A stretch of 64,000 nt of DNA from JACKCD01 sp041390905 (GTDB lineage Bacteria; Chloroflexota; Anaerolineae; Promineifilales; Promineifilaceae). Of this stretch, positions 8,234 through 16,064 are shown in pieces. Position numbers and translations under genes: made by a program. Below the pieces are notes generated by a model that was not told the origin of the DNA, searched no databases, and saw nothing but the letters and a program-made list of their open reading frames with translations. Position 1 is the first letter of the stretch. Each line of letters starts with the position of its first letter. Where the stretch lies: assembly GCA_041390905.1 (NCBI GenBank), contig JAWKPA010000013.1, positions 1,336,198-1,400,197 of the forward strand, written 5' to 3'.

Positions 8234-8977
8234 TGTGTAACAAAGATGCTCCTGATCATCGCGCAACTGCTGCCAGACAGGGGCGTAGCCGATGGTTTCA
8301 AGGAGGGTGCGGGTCTCAACGGCCGTTCCGCCAAAGTCAGGCAAAAAGAGGGGGTGGAGTTCCAGCATGATCACCCGTGGCCGGGGACCAAATTCACCCG
8401 CCAGCAGCCGTTGGCAACCGCGCAGGCAAAGCAGTTCCGCCCCTTCGATGTCAATTTTGAGGACAGTTGGCAGTGGCAGCTCGCTACGCGCAATGGCTTC
8501 GTCAAGCGTTTGCGTTGGCACCGTGATTTTGCCCTGTGGTGCGTGGCGGCGGGTTTGCTGCGCCAAGGTGGGGGCACGGCCGGCCACCCCGTCGCTGTAG
8601 AGCGTCACACTGCCCGCCCGGTCACTGACGGCCCAGGGCACAAACTGGACGTTGGTGAGTTGGTTGAGAGCCACGTTTTTTTGCAGCGCGGCTCTGGTTT
8701 CGGGGTCTGGCTCAAAGGCAACCAGCCGCCCCTGCGGCAGTTTGGTGGCGGCGGCGATGGCGTAGAGGCCAACGCTGGCTCCAATGTCAAACACAACATC
8801 GTCAGGACGGATTTGCCCCAAAAAGGCCTGTAGTGCCTCCCGCTCATCGCCATATTGCGCCACGCGGTACCGCTCGACGGGGCTGTGGGTGAGGAAATGG
8901 AGGGGAACGGCCGTTAAATCGGTCAAGGTTATTTTTTGCCGCTGCCGCCAGCGACGAACAAGGTGGTGTAGGTTCAT
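8216..8977 (-). CDS. FkbM family methyltransferase
   Basis: 253-residue SAM-dependent O-methyltransferase of the FkbM family, which methylates sugars or other hydroxyls. Motif I is VVFDIGASVGLYAI (about 60-73), followed by LVAFEPDP (acidic end of strand 2), a 'NVQFVPWAVSDRAGSVTLY' segment and LKIDIEGAELLCLRG, the family's core KIDxEG motif. The C-terminal residues VIGNQ come from the intergenic hairpin repeat. It lies in the glycan locus and probably decorates the exported polysaccharide. Confidence 0.85.
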   Translation of the reverse strand: MNLHHLVRRWRQRQKITLTDLTAVPLHFLTHSPVERYRVAQYGDEREALQAFLGQIRPDDVVFDIGASVGLYAIAAATKLPQGRLVAFEPDPETRAALQKNVALNQLTNVQFVPWAVSDRAGSVTLYSDGVAGRAPTLAQQTRRHAPQGKITVPTQTLDEAIARSELPLPTVLKIDIEGAELLCLRGCQRLLAGEFGPRPRVIMLELHPLFLPDFGGTAVETRTLLETIGYAPVWQQLRDDQEHLCYTVIGNQ

Positions 8978-8988
8978 TGCGTTGTTGC

Positions 8989-9055
8989 TGGAGATTGGAG
9001 ATTAGAGATTATGAACCTTCATCAATCTCCAATCCCCAATCTCTCAATCTCCCAT
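8989..9055. repeat. Hairpin repeat, GAGATTGGAGATT family
   Basis: Left arm GAGATTGGAGATTAGAGATT, loop ATGAACCTTCAT, right arm of CAATCTCC words. It overlaps the 3' end of the next gene, adding its last residues (MGD). Confidence 0.85.
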
Positions 9056-9889
9056 CTTCTGCCAAACCCCGCACAGCACGCCATCTACATGCCCACGGTG
9101 AGTAGCCTGGGTGGTGGTTAACGGCCGTTTGCGCCAGGTGACTGCGCCGGGTAATGATGGGCGTTGATGGGCAGGAACGGCCGTTCGCGCCACGCGCCGC
9201 CGCCGCAGCCGGTTGACTGCCGCCTTCCCCAGCCGCCGCGCCGTCATGGGGGCCGGATATTCATCATACTGATCCAGATAGTGGCTAAACTGGTATTCGT
9301 AATAATCAAGCTGGACGGGCTGCAAAATTGCGTCAAAGCGGCGCACCGTTTGCGCGGAGTAGCAGCGGGCTGACTGTCCCAAAATCAATCTGTCGTGAGA
9401 GCCAAAGGGGAAGGTCATGACCAGCTTGCCGCCGGGGCGAAGCAGCCGCGCCAGTTCTTGCACGGCGGCCACATCGCCATCGCTGTCCAAAGCGGGCAGG
9501 GTGTCGGCGTTGACCTGGGGGTCGGGCAAGCCGATGTGTTCAATGACGGAAACGGCCAGAATGAGATCAAAGGTGGCAGTGGGCCACGGAAGCTGGCGCA
9601 CGTCGCCCTGGTGGAAGGTGAGGTTGGTAAACGGCCGTTCTGGTGCATCATAATCGGTGGCGTGGACATCCAGCGGCAGCCGTTCCAACCAATCAATCCA
9701 CACGCGGTCGGCCTTTACCGTGCCTACATCCAACATGCGCTGGGCATTGCCAAGCTGGGCGGCAGCAAAGGGGTATTCCACGCAGCGGCTGTGAAGCTTG
9801 TCCCAACTGCGGTGGAACAGCAGATTTGGCACAATGGCTCCATCGGCATCATATTCATAAAGGGGGACGGTGATTTGGTTGAGGGTCAT
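9044..9889 (-). CDS. Class I SAM-dependent methyltransferase
   Basis: 281-residue methyltransferase of the Methyltransf_11 type. Visible are MLDVGTVKAD (motif I, poor in Gly), VHATDYD (strand 2 acid), FHQGDVRQLPWP, FDLILAVSVIEHIG (motif IV region) and LLRPGGKLVMTFPFG. Substrate unknown; the position between FkbM methyltransferase and sulfotransferase points to sugar or lipid-linked glycan modification. Residues after about 225 are basic and low in complexity and may not be under strong constraint. The final codons lie in a hairpin repeat. Confidence 0.75.
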   Translation of the reverse strand: MTLNQITVPLYEYDADGAIVPNLLFHRSWDKLHSRCVEYPFAAAQLGNAQRMLDVGTVKADRVWIDWLERLPLDVHATDYDAPERPFTNLTFHQGDVRQLPWPTATFDLILAVSVIEHIGLPDPQVNADTLPALDSDGDVAAVQELARLLRPGGKLVMTFPFGSHDRLILGQSARCYSAQTVRRFDAILQPVQLDYYEYQFSHYLDQYDEYPAPMTARRLGKAAVNRLRRRRVARTAVPAHQRPSLPGAVTWRKRPLTTTQATHRGHVDGVLCGVWQKMGD

Positions 9890-9951
9890 ACGTCGTAAAA
9901 TTTGTTATTGGTTACTGGTTATTGGTGATTCGCCCGGAAACACGTTGGGCA

Positions 9952-10013
9952 AGAAGTTCAACTTCTTCTGAGAAGTTGAACTTCTAAATCCCAAGTTATT
10001 AACCAACGAACCC
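9952..10013. mobile_element. MITE, partial copy
   Basis: Core AGAAGTTCAACTTCT / AGAAGTTGAACTTCT followed by the family right end TAACCAACGAACCC. The left end is not recognisable. Confidence 0.6.
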
Positions 10014-10032
10014 CACGTAGCTCATAATCATG

Positions 10033-10956
10033 TTACTTGCGGGCGAGCAAGTTGAACAGGCGCACAAGGCTGGCGCGGCGGCGATTTTGGCGGAGCGTTT
10101 GCTGCACAAGGGCCGGTGACAGGTCAGGGGGCAAGGCGGGCAGGTTGGTGGGAGAAACGGCCGTTTCTGAATAGCCCAACAGCGTCAGCAGCGGCTGCGC
10201 CAGCCATGCCGCCTGCCGCTGTTGCCCCGCCGACAGCCGCTGCCGCCACTGTCCCGTCTGCCCCCTGCGAACGTGATCCGGGTGCTGCTGCTGCATGGTG
10301 CCAAAGGCCACATCCTTTTTTACCTGGGCAATCAGGGCTGGAGAAGGCTCCAATTCCAGATAGCGCAGCAGTGCTGCCAACTCACTGTCAAAGGCATGGA
10401 TCAGCCGTTCGTAAAAGACCAAGTGCATGTTGAGCCGCTGCACATGCGGCAGATAGCCACCTACATGCCCCACCCAATCGCGGATCATTGCAGGCAGCCG
10501 CTGGCGCAAATACAGCTTGCGATCTGCCGCGCCGTGGGGAGAAACAAGCTGCATGTAGGGGGTGAAGGCAAAACGCGCCATCGAAATGGCGTGGTCACGC
10601 GGGTCGCGCACAATGTAGACGATTTTGTCAAATTTGGGCAGCACCCGTTCGCTGCGAGCACTGTAGGCGGAGTGGCTCCAAACGTGGCTACACGCTGATA
10701 AATAGGCATCTATGTCCTCGATGGGCATCCGAAACACGCTACTGACGCGGTAAAAACAGCGATGGCGTTCGATGTCCAACACATCAATGTCGGCTTGCTC
10801 GCTGTGGCTCAGCGGCCATGTCTGCGCCAGCGGATAAATGGGATGGTTTTGAATAAAGCTGTCCTGCGCCAGGCCAGCGTGGGCCATGACGCTCTGCACA
10901 GTTTTGTACAGCCAAAAGTTCCCACTTTTGGGAACACCAATTTGCAGAATTTTCAT
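10033..10956 (-). CDS. Sulfotransferase
   Basis: 307-residue PAPS-dependent sulfotransferase. The 5'-phosphosulfate loop is GVPKSGNFWLYKTV at residues 7-20; the 3'-phosphate motif is KIVYIVRDPRDHAIS at about 130-144; and the RRGQTGQW segment near 229-236 corresponds to the conserved RKGxxGDW. It should move a sulfate from PAPS to a hydroxyl, most likely on the surface glycan made by this locus. The C-terminal part is rich in Gln and Arg. Confidence 0.85.
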   Translation of the reverse strand: MKILQIGVPKSGNFWLYKTVQSVMAHAGLAQDSFIQNHPIYPLAQTWPLSHSEQADIDVLDIERHRCFYRVSSVFRMPIEDIDAYLSACSHVWSHSAYSARSERVLPKFDKIVYIVRDPRDHAISMARFAFTPYMQLVSPHGAADRKLYLRQRLPAMIRDWVGHVGGYLPHVQRLNMHLVFYERLIHAFDSELAALLRYLELEPSPALIAQVKKDVAFGTMQQQHPDHVRRGQTGQWRQRLSAGQQRQAAWLAQPLLTLLGYSETAVSPTNLPALPPDLSPALVQQTLRQNRRRASLVRLFNLLARK

Positions 10957-10968
10957 TTGCTAATGAGG

Positions 10969-11124
10969 GACACGGACGAACACGGACGAACACGGATGAG
11001 TCTACGAAATCTGCAAAATCTTTGATTTTCATGCGTGCTTGTTCACGACGCCTGTCATATCCCGAAAATAGGACGCAGATTGGCCTGATAATCAGGCGAT
11101 CAGGTCAATCTGCGTCCCATTTCT
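10969..11124. repeat. Two adjacent interspersed repeats
   Basis: First the tandem words GGACACGGACGAACACGGA (10969-11000), then a hairpin of the GGACGCAGATT family (11064-11124) whose right arm ends at CTGCGTCCCATTT. They fill the gap between the sulfotransferase and the flippase genes. Confidence 0.75.
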
Positions 11125-11126
11125 CC

Positions 11127-12587
11127 CTAAAGAGTGCCCGAACGGGGTCTGGACGGCAGGTGCTGGCGAAGTTGGGCGATCATGCGGGTCATTTGCTGCC
11201 GTTCGGTGAGGAAGAGGGTGGCGGCGTAGAGGATGGTAAAAACGGCCGTTTTCACCAACCCCGTGCGCCAATCTGACCCCAATACGCCGGGCAACAGCAG
11301 CGACAATCGCGCCAGCCAGCCCGCCAGCAGCAGTGCCAGCGCCGGCATGGCAAACATCGCCCACAGCGAATAATCCACAAACTCGCCCACCTGCCAGAAA
11401 AAGAGCGCAATGCCGACAAAGAGCATCACATCCACCGCCACCGCTACCCCGGCAATACCCCAGCGTGGCCCCAGGGCAAACAGCCCAATGCCCAGCACCA
11501 CAAGCTGCACCAGCCGCGTCTGCACAATGCGCTCTGGGTAGCCCATGTAGCCAATGAGGCTGGCGGTGGTTAGCTTGAGCGGGTCGAGCAGCGTAAAGAT
11601 GAGCATCAGGCGAAAGGCGGTCAGCATGGGCAGCCATTTTTCCGTTAATGCCAGCCGGATAAATTCGGGGGCAACGAGTGCCAGCAGCCCGCCAAGAAAA
11701 AAGCTGCTGCGAACAAGCAGGGCGTTGGTGCGGAAAAAGGCCTGGGACAGCCGCAGCCGATCATTTTTGAGCGCGGCATAGGTGCCACCGGCCACATCGC
11801 TGAGGGGCATGGCAAGAAATTGGCGGGGGGCGGTGGCAAAGTTGTAGGCGCGGGAGTAATAGCCAAGGGGCAAATTGCCCAGGGCCAGCCGCACCCACAG
11901 GTCGTCGAGCCGATCTAGCAGTTGATAGAGAACTTGGGCGGCGAAGCCACGCCGGCCGAAATTGAGATAGTAACGAACAATTTGCTGGTTCCAGCCAAAG
12001 CGAATGCGCCAGATGGGTTGCCAGAGCAGGTAGCCGATGAGATAAACGGCCGTTACAACCACATCACCCAGCACCAGCACCCAAATGGAGTCATAGAACC
12101 AGGCCAGCAGCAGCATGACGATGCTGCTCAACAGCACCCCCAGTGTTTGCACCACGGCAATGCGTCGGTGGGCTACGCGCCGCACAAGAATGGTTTCGAC
12201 GACTTGTGCCTGGTATTGCCCGGCCATTGCCAGCAGCAGCACCACGTAGGGGGCGGCTTCGCCGGGGCGGGTAAGCCAGGGGAGCAGCAGGAGCATGATA
12301 CCGACCCAGCCGAGGAGGAACAGTAAACGGAGCGTAAATAAAACGGCCGTTGCCTGCTCTTCGTCCTCGGTTTCGGGGGCGCGGTGGATGAAGGCCCCGG
12401 ACAGCCCAAAGCTGGTGGTGGTGACGGTGAGGGCGATGATGACGCGCAGCCCGGCGTAGCTGCCAAAAAGTGCCACGGGCAGCCAGCGGGTGAGAAGGAG
12501 CATACGGGTGAGATTAACGGCCGTTTGCACCCCCTTCGCCGCCGCATTCCACCCCACCGATTGGATCGTTCGCTGTGCCAGGGACAT
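11127..12587 (-). CDS. Polysaccharide flippase (MOP superfamily, Wzx-like)
   Basis: 486-residue integral membrane protein of the MOP/Wzx type, with an N-terminal 'AQRTIQSVGWNAAAKGVQTAVNLTRMLLLTRWL' start typical of lipid-linked oligosaccharide flippases and about 12-14 hydrophobic segments. It should move the lipid-linked repeat unit from the inner to the outer face of the membrane. Surroundings (GDP-fucose synthase, sulfotransferase, methyltransferases) fit export of a modified glycan. Three exact AACGGCCGTT sites are in the gene. Confidence 0.88.
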   Translation of the reverse strand: MSLAQRTIQSVGWNAAAKGVQTAVNLTRMLLLTRWLPVALFGSYAGLRVIIALTVTTTSFGLSGAFIHRAPETEDEEQATAVLFTLRLLFLLGWVGIMLLLLPWLTRPGEAAPYVVLLLAMAGQYQAQVVETILVRRVAHRRIAVVQTLGVLLSSIVMLLLAWFYDSIWVLVLGDVVVTAVYLIGYLLWQPIWRIRFGWNQQIVRYYLNFGRRGFAAQVLYQLLDRLDDLWVRLALGNLPLGYYSRAYNFATAPRQFLAMPLSDVAGGTYAALKNDRLRLSQAFFRTNALLVRSSFFLGGLLALVAPEFIRLALTEKWLPMLTAFRLMLIFTLLDPLKLTTASLIGYMGYPERIVQTRLVQLVVLGIGLFALGPRWGIAGVAVAVDVMLFVGIALFFWQVGEFVDYSLWAMFAMPALALLLAGWLARLSLLLPGVLGSDWRTGLVKTAVFTILYAATLFLTERQQMTRMIAQLRQHLPSRPRSGTL

Positions 12588-12597
12588 GGGAGGAAGT

Positions 12598-12666
12598 AAT
12601 CGGTAATCAGTTATCAGTTATCAGTACTGATTACCGATTACCAATTACTGATTACCGATTACCGAT
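12598..12666. repeat. Hairpin repeat, GGTAATCAGTAATCGG family
   Basis: Arms of GTAATCGGTAATCAG words facing complementary GATTACC words. It overlaps the 3' end of the GDP-fucose synthase gene (12652-12666) and encodes its last residues, LVIGNR. Confidence 0.85.
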
Positions 12667-13596
12667 TACCAAACGCATCCACGCCACCGTCTCCCGCAAC
12701 CCCTCATCAAAGTTGGTAGTGGCGCGGAAGCCAAAGCGGTCGGCGGCACGACTAGTGTCGAGGGCGCGGCGGGGCTGGCCGTTAGGCTTGCTGGTGTCCC
12801 ACACAATGCGCCCGGTGAATCCAGTTAGCGCGGCAATTTTTTCCAGCAAATCCTTGATGCTGATTTCAAACCCCGACCCCAAATTCACAGGGTCGCTGCT
12901 GTTGTAACGTTCGCTTGCCAGCAGAATTCCTTCCACGGCATCGGCCACATACAAAAATTCCCGCGTGGGCGAGCCATCGCCCCAGGCCACCATCTCTTCT
13001 ACCCCCTGCGCCTGTGCCTCCAAACATTTGCGGATAAGGGCAGGGATGACATGGGAGGTTTGTAAATTCATGTTATCGCCAGGGCCGTAGAGGTTGACGG
13101 GCAGCAGGAAAACGGAGTTGTAGCCATATTGTTCGCGGTAGGTTTGGCTTTGCACCAGCAGCATCTTTTTTGCCAGCCCATACGGGGCATTGGTTTCTTC
13201 GGGGTAGCCGTTCCACAAATCTTCCTCGCGGAAGGGAACGGGGGTGAATTTGGGGTAGGCGCAAACGGTGCCGATGGCGACAAATTTGTCTACCCCGGCA
13301 CGCCAGCTTTCGTGCAGCAACTGCACGCCCATCATGAGGTTGTCATAGAAAAATTCGGCCGGCCGCTCCCGGTTCGCCCCAATCCCCCCGACCAAAGCCG
13401 CCAGGTGGATGATGAGGGTGGGTTGAGTGTCATTGAGAAGGTCGAGAACGGCCGTTTGTTCCCGCAAATCATACACCTCCTTGCGCGGAACAAACACCTC
13501 AGCCGCACCCCGCGCCTTCAACCCGGCCACCACATGCTGCCCCAAAAAGCCACTCCCACCCGTCACCACAACCCGCTGGTTTTCCCAAAAATTCAT
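12652..13596 (-). CDS. fcl: GDP-L-fucose synthase
   Basis: 314-residue short-chain dehydrogenase of the GDP-fucose synthase (GMER) type. It turns GDP-4-keto-6-deoxymannose into GDP-L-fucose with NADPH. The nucleotide loop is VTGGSGFLGQH at about 11-21; IIHLAALVGGIGANRERPAEF, IGTVCAYP, and the catalytic YGLAKK pair (Tyr and Lys) follow, with NLYGPGDN further on. The usual Ser of the catalytic triad region appears as Thr in GTVCAYP. The partner GDP-mannose dehydratase is not in this window. It fits the neighbouring glycan genes and suggests a fucose-containing polymer. The C-terminal LVIGNR is repeat-derived. Confidence 0.9.
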   Translation of the reverse strand: MNFWENQRVVVTGGSGFLGQHVVAGLKARGAAEVFVPRKEVYDLREQTAVLDLLNDTQPTLIIHLAALVGGIGANRERPAEFFYDNLMMGVQLLHESWRAGVDKFVAIGTVCAYPKFTPVPFREEDLWNGYPEETNAPYGLAKKMLLVQSQTYREQYGYNSVFLLPVNLYGPGDNMNLQTSHVIPALIRKCLEAQAQGVEEMVAWGDGSPTREFLYVADAVEGILLASERYNSSDPVNLGSGFEISIKDLLEKIAALTGFTGRIVWDTSKPNGQPRRALDTSRAADRFGFRATTNFDEGLRETVAWMRLVIGNR

Positions 13597-13613
13597 GCTA
13601 AACCTCCAAAGAA

Positions 13614-13722
13614 AGAGATTAGGAGATTAAGAAAGAGACTAAGAGACTAAGAGATTGAGAGACTCAACCAGTCTCCCAGTCTCCAATCTCCAATCTCTAA
13701 TCCCCCAATCTCTCAATCTCCA
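13614..13722. repeat. Long hairpin repeat, GAGATTG/AGACTAAG words
   Basis: Left arm of AGAGACTAAGAGATTG words, right arm of CAGTCTCC/CAATCTCC words. It covers the last codons of udk (residues LEIERLGD). Confidence 0.85.
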
Positions 13723-14332
13723 ATAACGCCCGCAACTGCGACACGACCATTGCCATCGCCACTTGATTACGCCCGCCACCAGGGATGATAATGTCAGCGT
13801 GGCGTTTGCTTGGCTCCACGAATTCCAGGTGCATGTTTCGCACCGTTGCCAAATATTGCCCCACCACCGACTCCAAATCCCGCCCCCGCTCCGTAATATC
13901 CCGCTGCAAACGGCGAATAAAGCGCACATCGGCATCGGTGTCTACGTAAATTTTGATGTCCATGAGCGCACGCAGGGCTGGCTCGGCAAAAATCAGGATA
14001 CCATCAATCAAAATAATGGGAGCCGGCTCCACCCAAATCACCTCATTGGTACGGCGATCATGGGTAAAGTCGTAGATGGGCATCGGAACCGCTTGCCCCC
14101 GCAAAAGCTGCTGCACGTGGGCAACCAATAGCTCGGTCTCCAGCGAATCGGGGTGGTCATAATTCGGCCGTTCGCGCCCCTCCACAACGGGAATATCACG
14201 ATAATAGGCATCATGGGGCAAATAGGCCACGCGCTGCGCCCCCACCGTTTGCAGCACCGTCTGCGCGACCGTTGTTTTGCCAGAGGCGGTGCCGCCCGCC
14301 ACCCCAAATACAATTGATTTTTGTCTACTCAT
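13697..14332 (-). CDS. udk: Uridine kinase
   Basis: 211-residue uridine/cytidine kinase of pyrimidine salvage, phosphorylating uridine with ATP or GTP. The P-loop is GVAGGTASGKTT at about 9-20; YYRDIPVVEGRERPNYDHPDSLE, YDFTHDRR and ILIDGILIF (Walker B region) follow, all typical. The open frame runs back through a tRNA gene to 14506, so the ATG at 14332 (MSRQKSIVFGV) is taken as the start because it matches the family start. Its last eight residues are encoded by a hairpin repeat. A CGGCCGTT near-copy of the genome palindrome is at about 14164. Confidence 0.9.
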   Translation of the reverse strand: MSRQKSIVFGVAGGTASGKTTVAQTVLQTVGAQRVAYLPHDAYYRDIPVVEGRERPNYDHPDSLETELLVAHVQQLLRGQAVPMPIYDFTHDRRTNEVIWVEPAPIILIDGILIFAEPALRALMDIKIYVDTDADVRFIRRLQRDITERGRDLESVVGQYLATVRNMHLEFVEPSKRHADIIIPGGGRNQVAMAMVVSQLRALLEIERLGD

Positions 14333-14448
14333 CGTTGTACCAAATTCAGCAGGCCACGATAACACCAAACCAGCCGCCAAATCTATCAATTGATTGACAA
14401 TATTGACCCAATTTTGGGTTGGGCAATTGTAGCCGAGGTGGGGTAAAC

Positions 14449-14472
14449 AAAAAAGCTGCCGGAGCGGCAGCC
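14449..14472 (-). terminator. Terminator of tRNA-Thr
   Basis: Read on the minus strand: stem GCTGCCG / CGGCAGC with a three-base loop followed by TTTTTTG. It lies 10 bases beyond the tRNA 3' end. Confidence 0.8.
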
Positions 14473-14481
14473 TTCGTGTGA

Positions 14482-14554
14482 AGCCACCCATGGGACTTGA
14501 ACCCATAACCTACGCTTTACGAAAGCGTTGCTCTGCCAATTGAGCTAGGGTGGC
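14482..14554 (-). tRNA. tRNA-Thr (anticodon CGT)
   Basis: 73-nt cloverleaf on the minus strand: acceptor GCCACCC / GGGTGGC with discriminator T, D arm GCTCAATTGGCAGAGC, anticodon arm ACGCT-TTCGTAA-AGCGT giving anticodon CGT (codon ACG), T arm ATGGG-TTCAAGT-CCCAT. The CCA end is not encoded. Confidence 0.95.
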
Positions 14555-14565
14555 GAACGGGTGGA

Positions 14566-14594
14566 ATTATAACAAGGACGGGGGGCGGTGGCAA
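14566..14594 (-). promoter_or_regulatory. Promoter of tRNA-Thr
   Basis: Minus strand: TTGCCA (14594-14589), 17-base spacer, TATAAT (14571-14566), ending 11 bases before the tRNA 5' end. This is one mismatch from the housekeeping consensus. Confidence 0.75.
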
Positions 14595-14656
14595 CAGCTT
14601 TTTTTGGCTGGGTTGGGGCTTTCTGCTAAACTGCGGCTAGCTGGGAAGAGGTACAC

Positions 14657-14684
14657 GTAGGACAAGTTTGCAAACTTGTCCTAC
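14657..14684. repeat. 28-bp perfect palindrome upstream of thyA
   Basis: A perfect inverted repeat with half-site GTAGGACAAGTTTG. The last bases of the window (63990-64000, GTTGTAGGACA) look like the start of a second copy. Confidence 0.8.
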
Positions 14685-14701
14685 AGGTCAGGGAAACGAT
14701 T

Positions 14702-15496
14702 ATGCAACAATATCTGGATTTGCTGCGCCATGTCGTGGATAGCGGCGTTTGCAAAGAGGATCGAACGGGGGTGGGGACGTTAAGCGTGTTTGGCTACCAA
14801 ATGCGCTTTGACTTGGCCGATGGCTTCCCCATCGTCACCACCAAAAAGCTGCACCTGCGCTCAATCATTCACGAACTGCTTTGGTTTTTGCGGGGCGACA
14901 GCAATGTTCAATATCTACACGAAAACAGAGTAACGATTTGGAATGAGTGGGCAGATGAAAGCGGGGAGTTGGGGCCGGTGTATGGGGTGCAGTGGCGGTC
15001 GTGGCCGGGGCCAAACGGCCGTTCCATTGACCAAATCACCAACCTTATCCACAGCCTGACCCACAACCCCAACTCCCGCCGCCACATCGTTTCGGCGTGG
15101 AACGTGGCCGACGTGGACGAAATGGCGCTGCCGCCGTGTCATTGCCTGTTTCAATTTTATGTGGCAAACGGCCGTTTATCCTGCCAACTGTACCAACGCT
15201 CCGCCGACCTCTTCCTCGGTGTCCCCTTCAACATCGCCTCCTACGCCCTGCTTACCCACATGGTCGCCCAGGTAACGGGGTATGAACCAGGGGAATTTAT
15301 CCACACCTTTGGCGACACCCACATCTATCTCAACCATTTGGAGCAGGTAGACGTTCAGCTCTCCCGCCAACCACTTCCCTTGCCCACGTTGCAACTTAAC
15401 CGTGACGTACAAAATATTTTCGATTTTCGCTACGAAGATATTGCCCTTATCAACTACCAATCCCATCCACGCATCGCTGCGCCGATTGCCGTGTGA
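14702..15496 (+). CDS. thyA: Thymidylate synthase
   Basis: 264-residue classical ThyA, which methylates dUMP to dTMP with methylene-tetrahydrofolate. Catalytic Cys146 is in LPPCHCLFQFYV; RTGVGT (about 21-26), RSADLFLGVPFNIASYALL (nucleotide and phosphate contacts) and GDTHIYLNH are intact. The length equals that of E. coli ThyA. Two AACGGCCGTT sites encode NGR in tolerant loops (residues 105-107 and 156-158), without length change. It is followed by folA, whose product recycles the dihydrofolate made here. Confidence 0.97.
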   Translation: MQQYLDLLRHVVDSGVCKEDRTGVGTLSVFGYQMRFDLADGFPIVTTKKLHLRSIIHELLWFLRGDSNVQYLHENRVTIWNEWADESGELGPVYGVQWRSWPGPNGRSIDQITNLIHSLTHNPNSRRHIVSAWNVADVDEMALPPCHCLFQFYVANGRLSCQLYQRSADLFLGVPFNIASYALLTHMVAQVTGYEPGEFIHTFGDTHIYLNHLEQVDVQLSRQPLPLPTLQLNRDVQNIFDFRYEDIALINYQSHPRIAAPIAV

Positions 15497-15562
15497 AGAA
15501 ATAGTGGGGCGTAGGGAGTGGGGTGTTGCCCTACGCCCTACGCCCCACTCCCCAAACCCCAC
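15497..15562. repeat. Hairpin repeat, GGGCGTAGGGAGTGGGG family
   Basis: Arms GTGGGGCGTAGGGAGTGGGG and complementary CCCTACGCCCCACTCCCC, between thyA and folA. A relative lies at 42066-42125. Confidence 0.75.
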
Positions 15563-15566
15563 AACT

Positions 15567-16064
15567 ATGCACATCTCACTGGTTGCCGCTATGGACAAAA
15601 ACGGGGTGATTGGGGTAAACGGCCGTTTACCCTGGCACCTTCCCGATGAAACCAAACACTTCCGCGCCGTCACCATCGGCAAGCCCCACATCATGGGGCG
15701 CAAAACGCTGGAATCTATCGGCCGGCCGCTGCCCAAACGCCCCAACATCATCCTCACCCGCGACCCCAACTACCGGTTCGACGGCTGCATCATTACCCAC
15801 ACAGTCGCCGAAGCCCTGGCGGCGGCAGGCGATGTAGCAGAAGTGACAATTGGCGGCGGCACAGACATCTTTGCTCTCTTTCTGCCCATCGCCACCCGCC
15901 TGTACCTGACCTTTGTGGAAGCTGAAGTGGCGGGTGACACTTTTTTCCCGCCGTGGAGCCGGGACGAATGGGTAGAGGTCAGCCGCGACTATCATCCTGC
16001 CGATGACCGCCACGCCTACGCCTTTACCATGCTGCTGTTTGAGCGCAAGCGTATTGATGAATAA
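15567..16064 (+). CDS. folA: Dihydrofolate reductase
   Basis: 165-residue dihydrofolate reductase that restores tetrahydrofolate with NADPH. Family marks are LVAAMDKNGVIGVNGRLPWHLPDE at the start, IGKPHIMGRKTLESIG, RPLPKRPNIILTR, VTIGGGTDIFALFLP and LYLTFVEAEVAGDTFFP. The open frame extends back into thyA; the ATG at 15567 matches the family start. The motif AACGGCCGTT (15618) encodes the NGR of 'GVNGRLPW', a place where many DHFRs have NG-x-LPW. The next gene starts inside its stop region. Confidence 0.96.
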   Translation: MHISLVAAMDKNGVIGVNGRLPWHLPDETKHFRAVTIGKPHIMGRKTLESIGRPLPKRPNIILTRDPNYRFDGCIITHTVAEALAAAGDVAEVTIGGGTDIFALFLPIATRLYLTFVEAEVAGDTFFPPWSRDEWVEVSRDYHPADDRHAYAFTMLLFERKRIDE

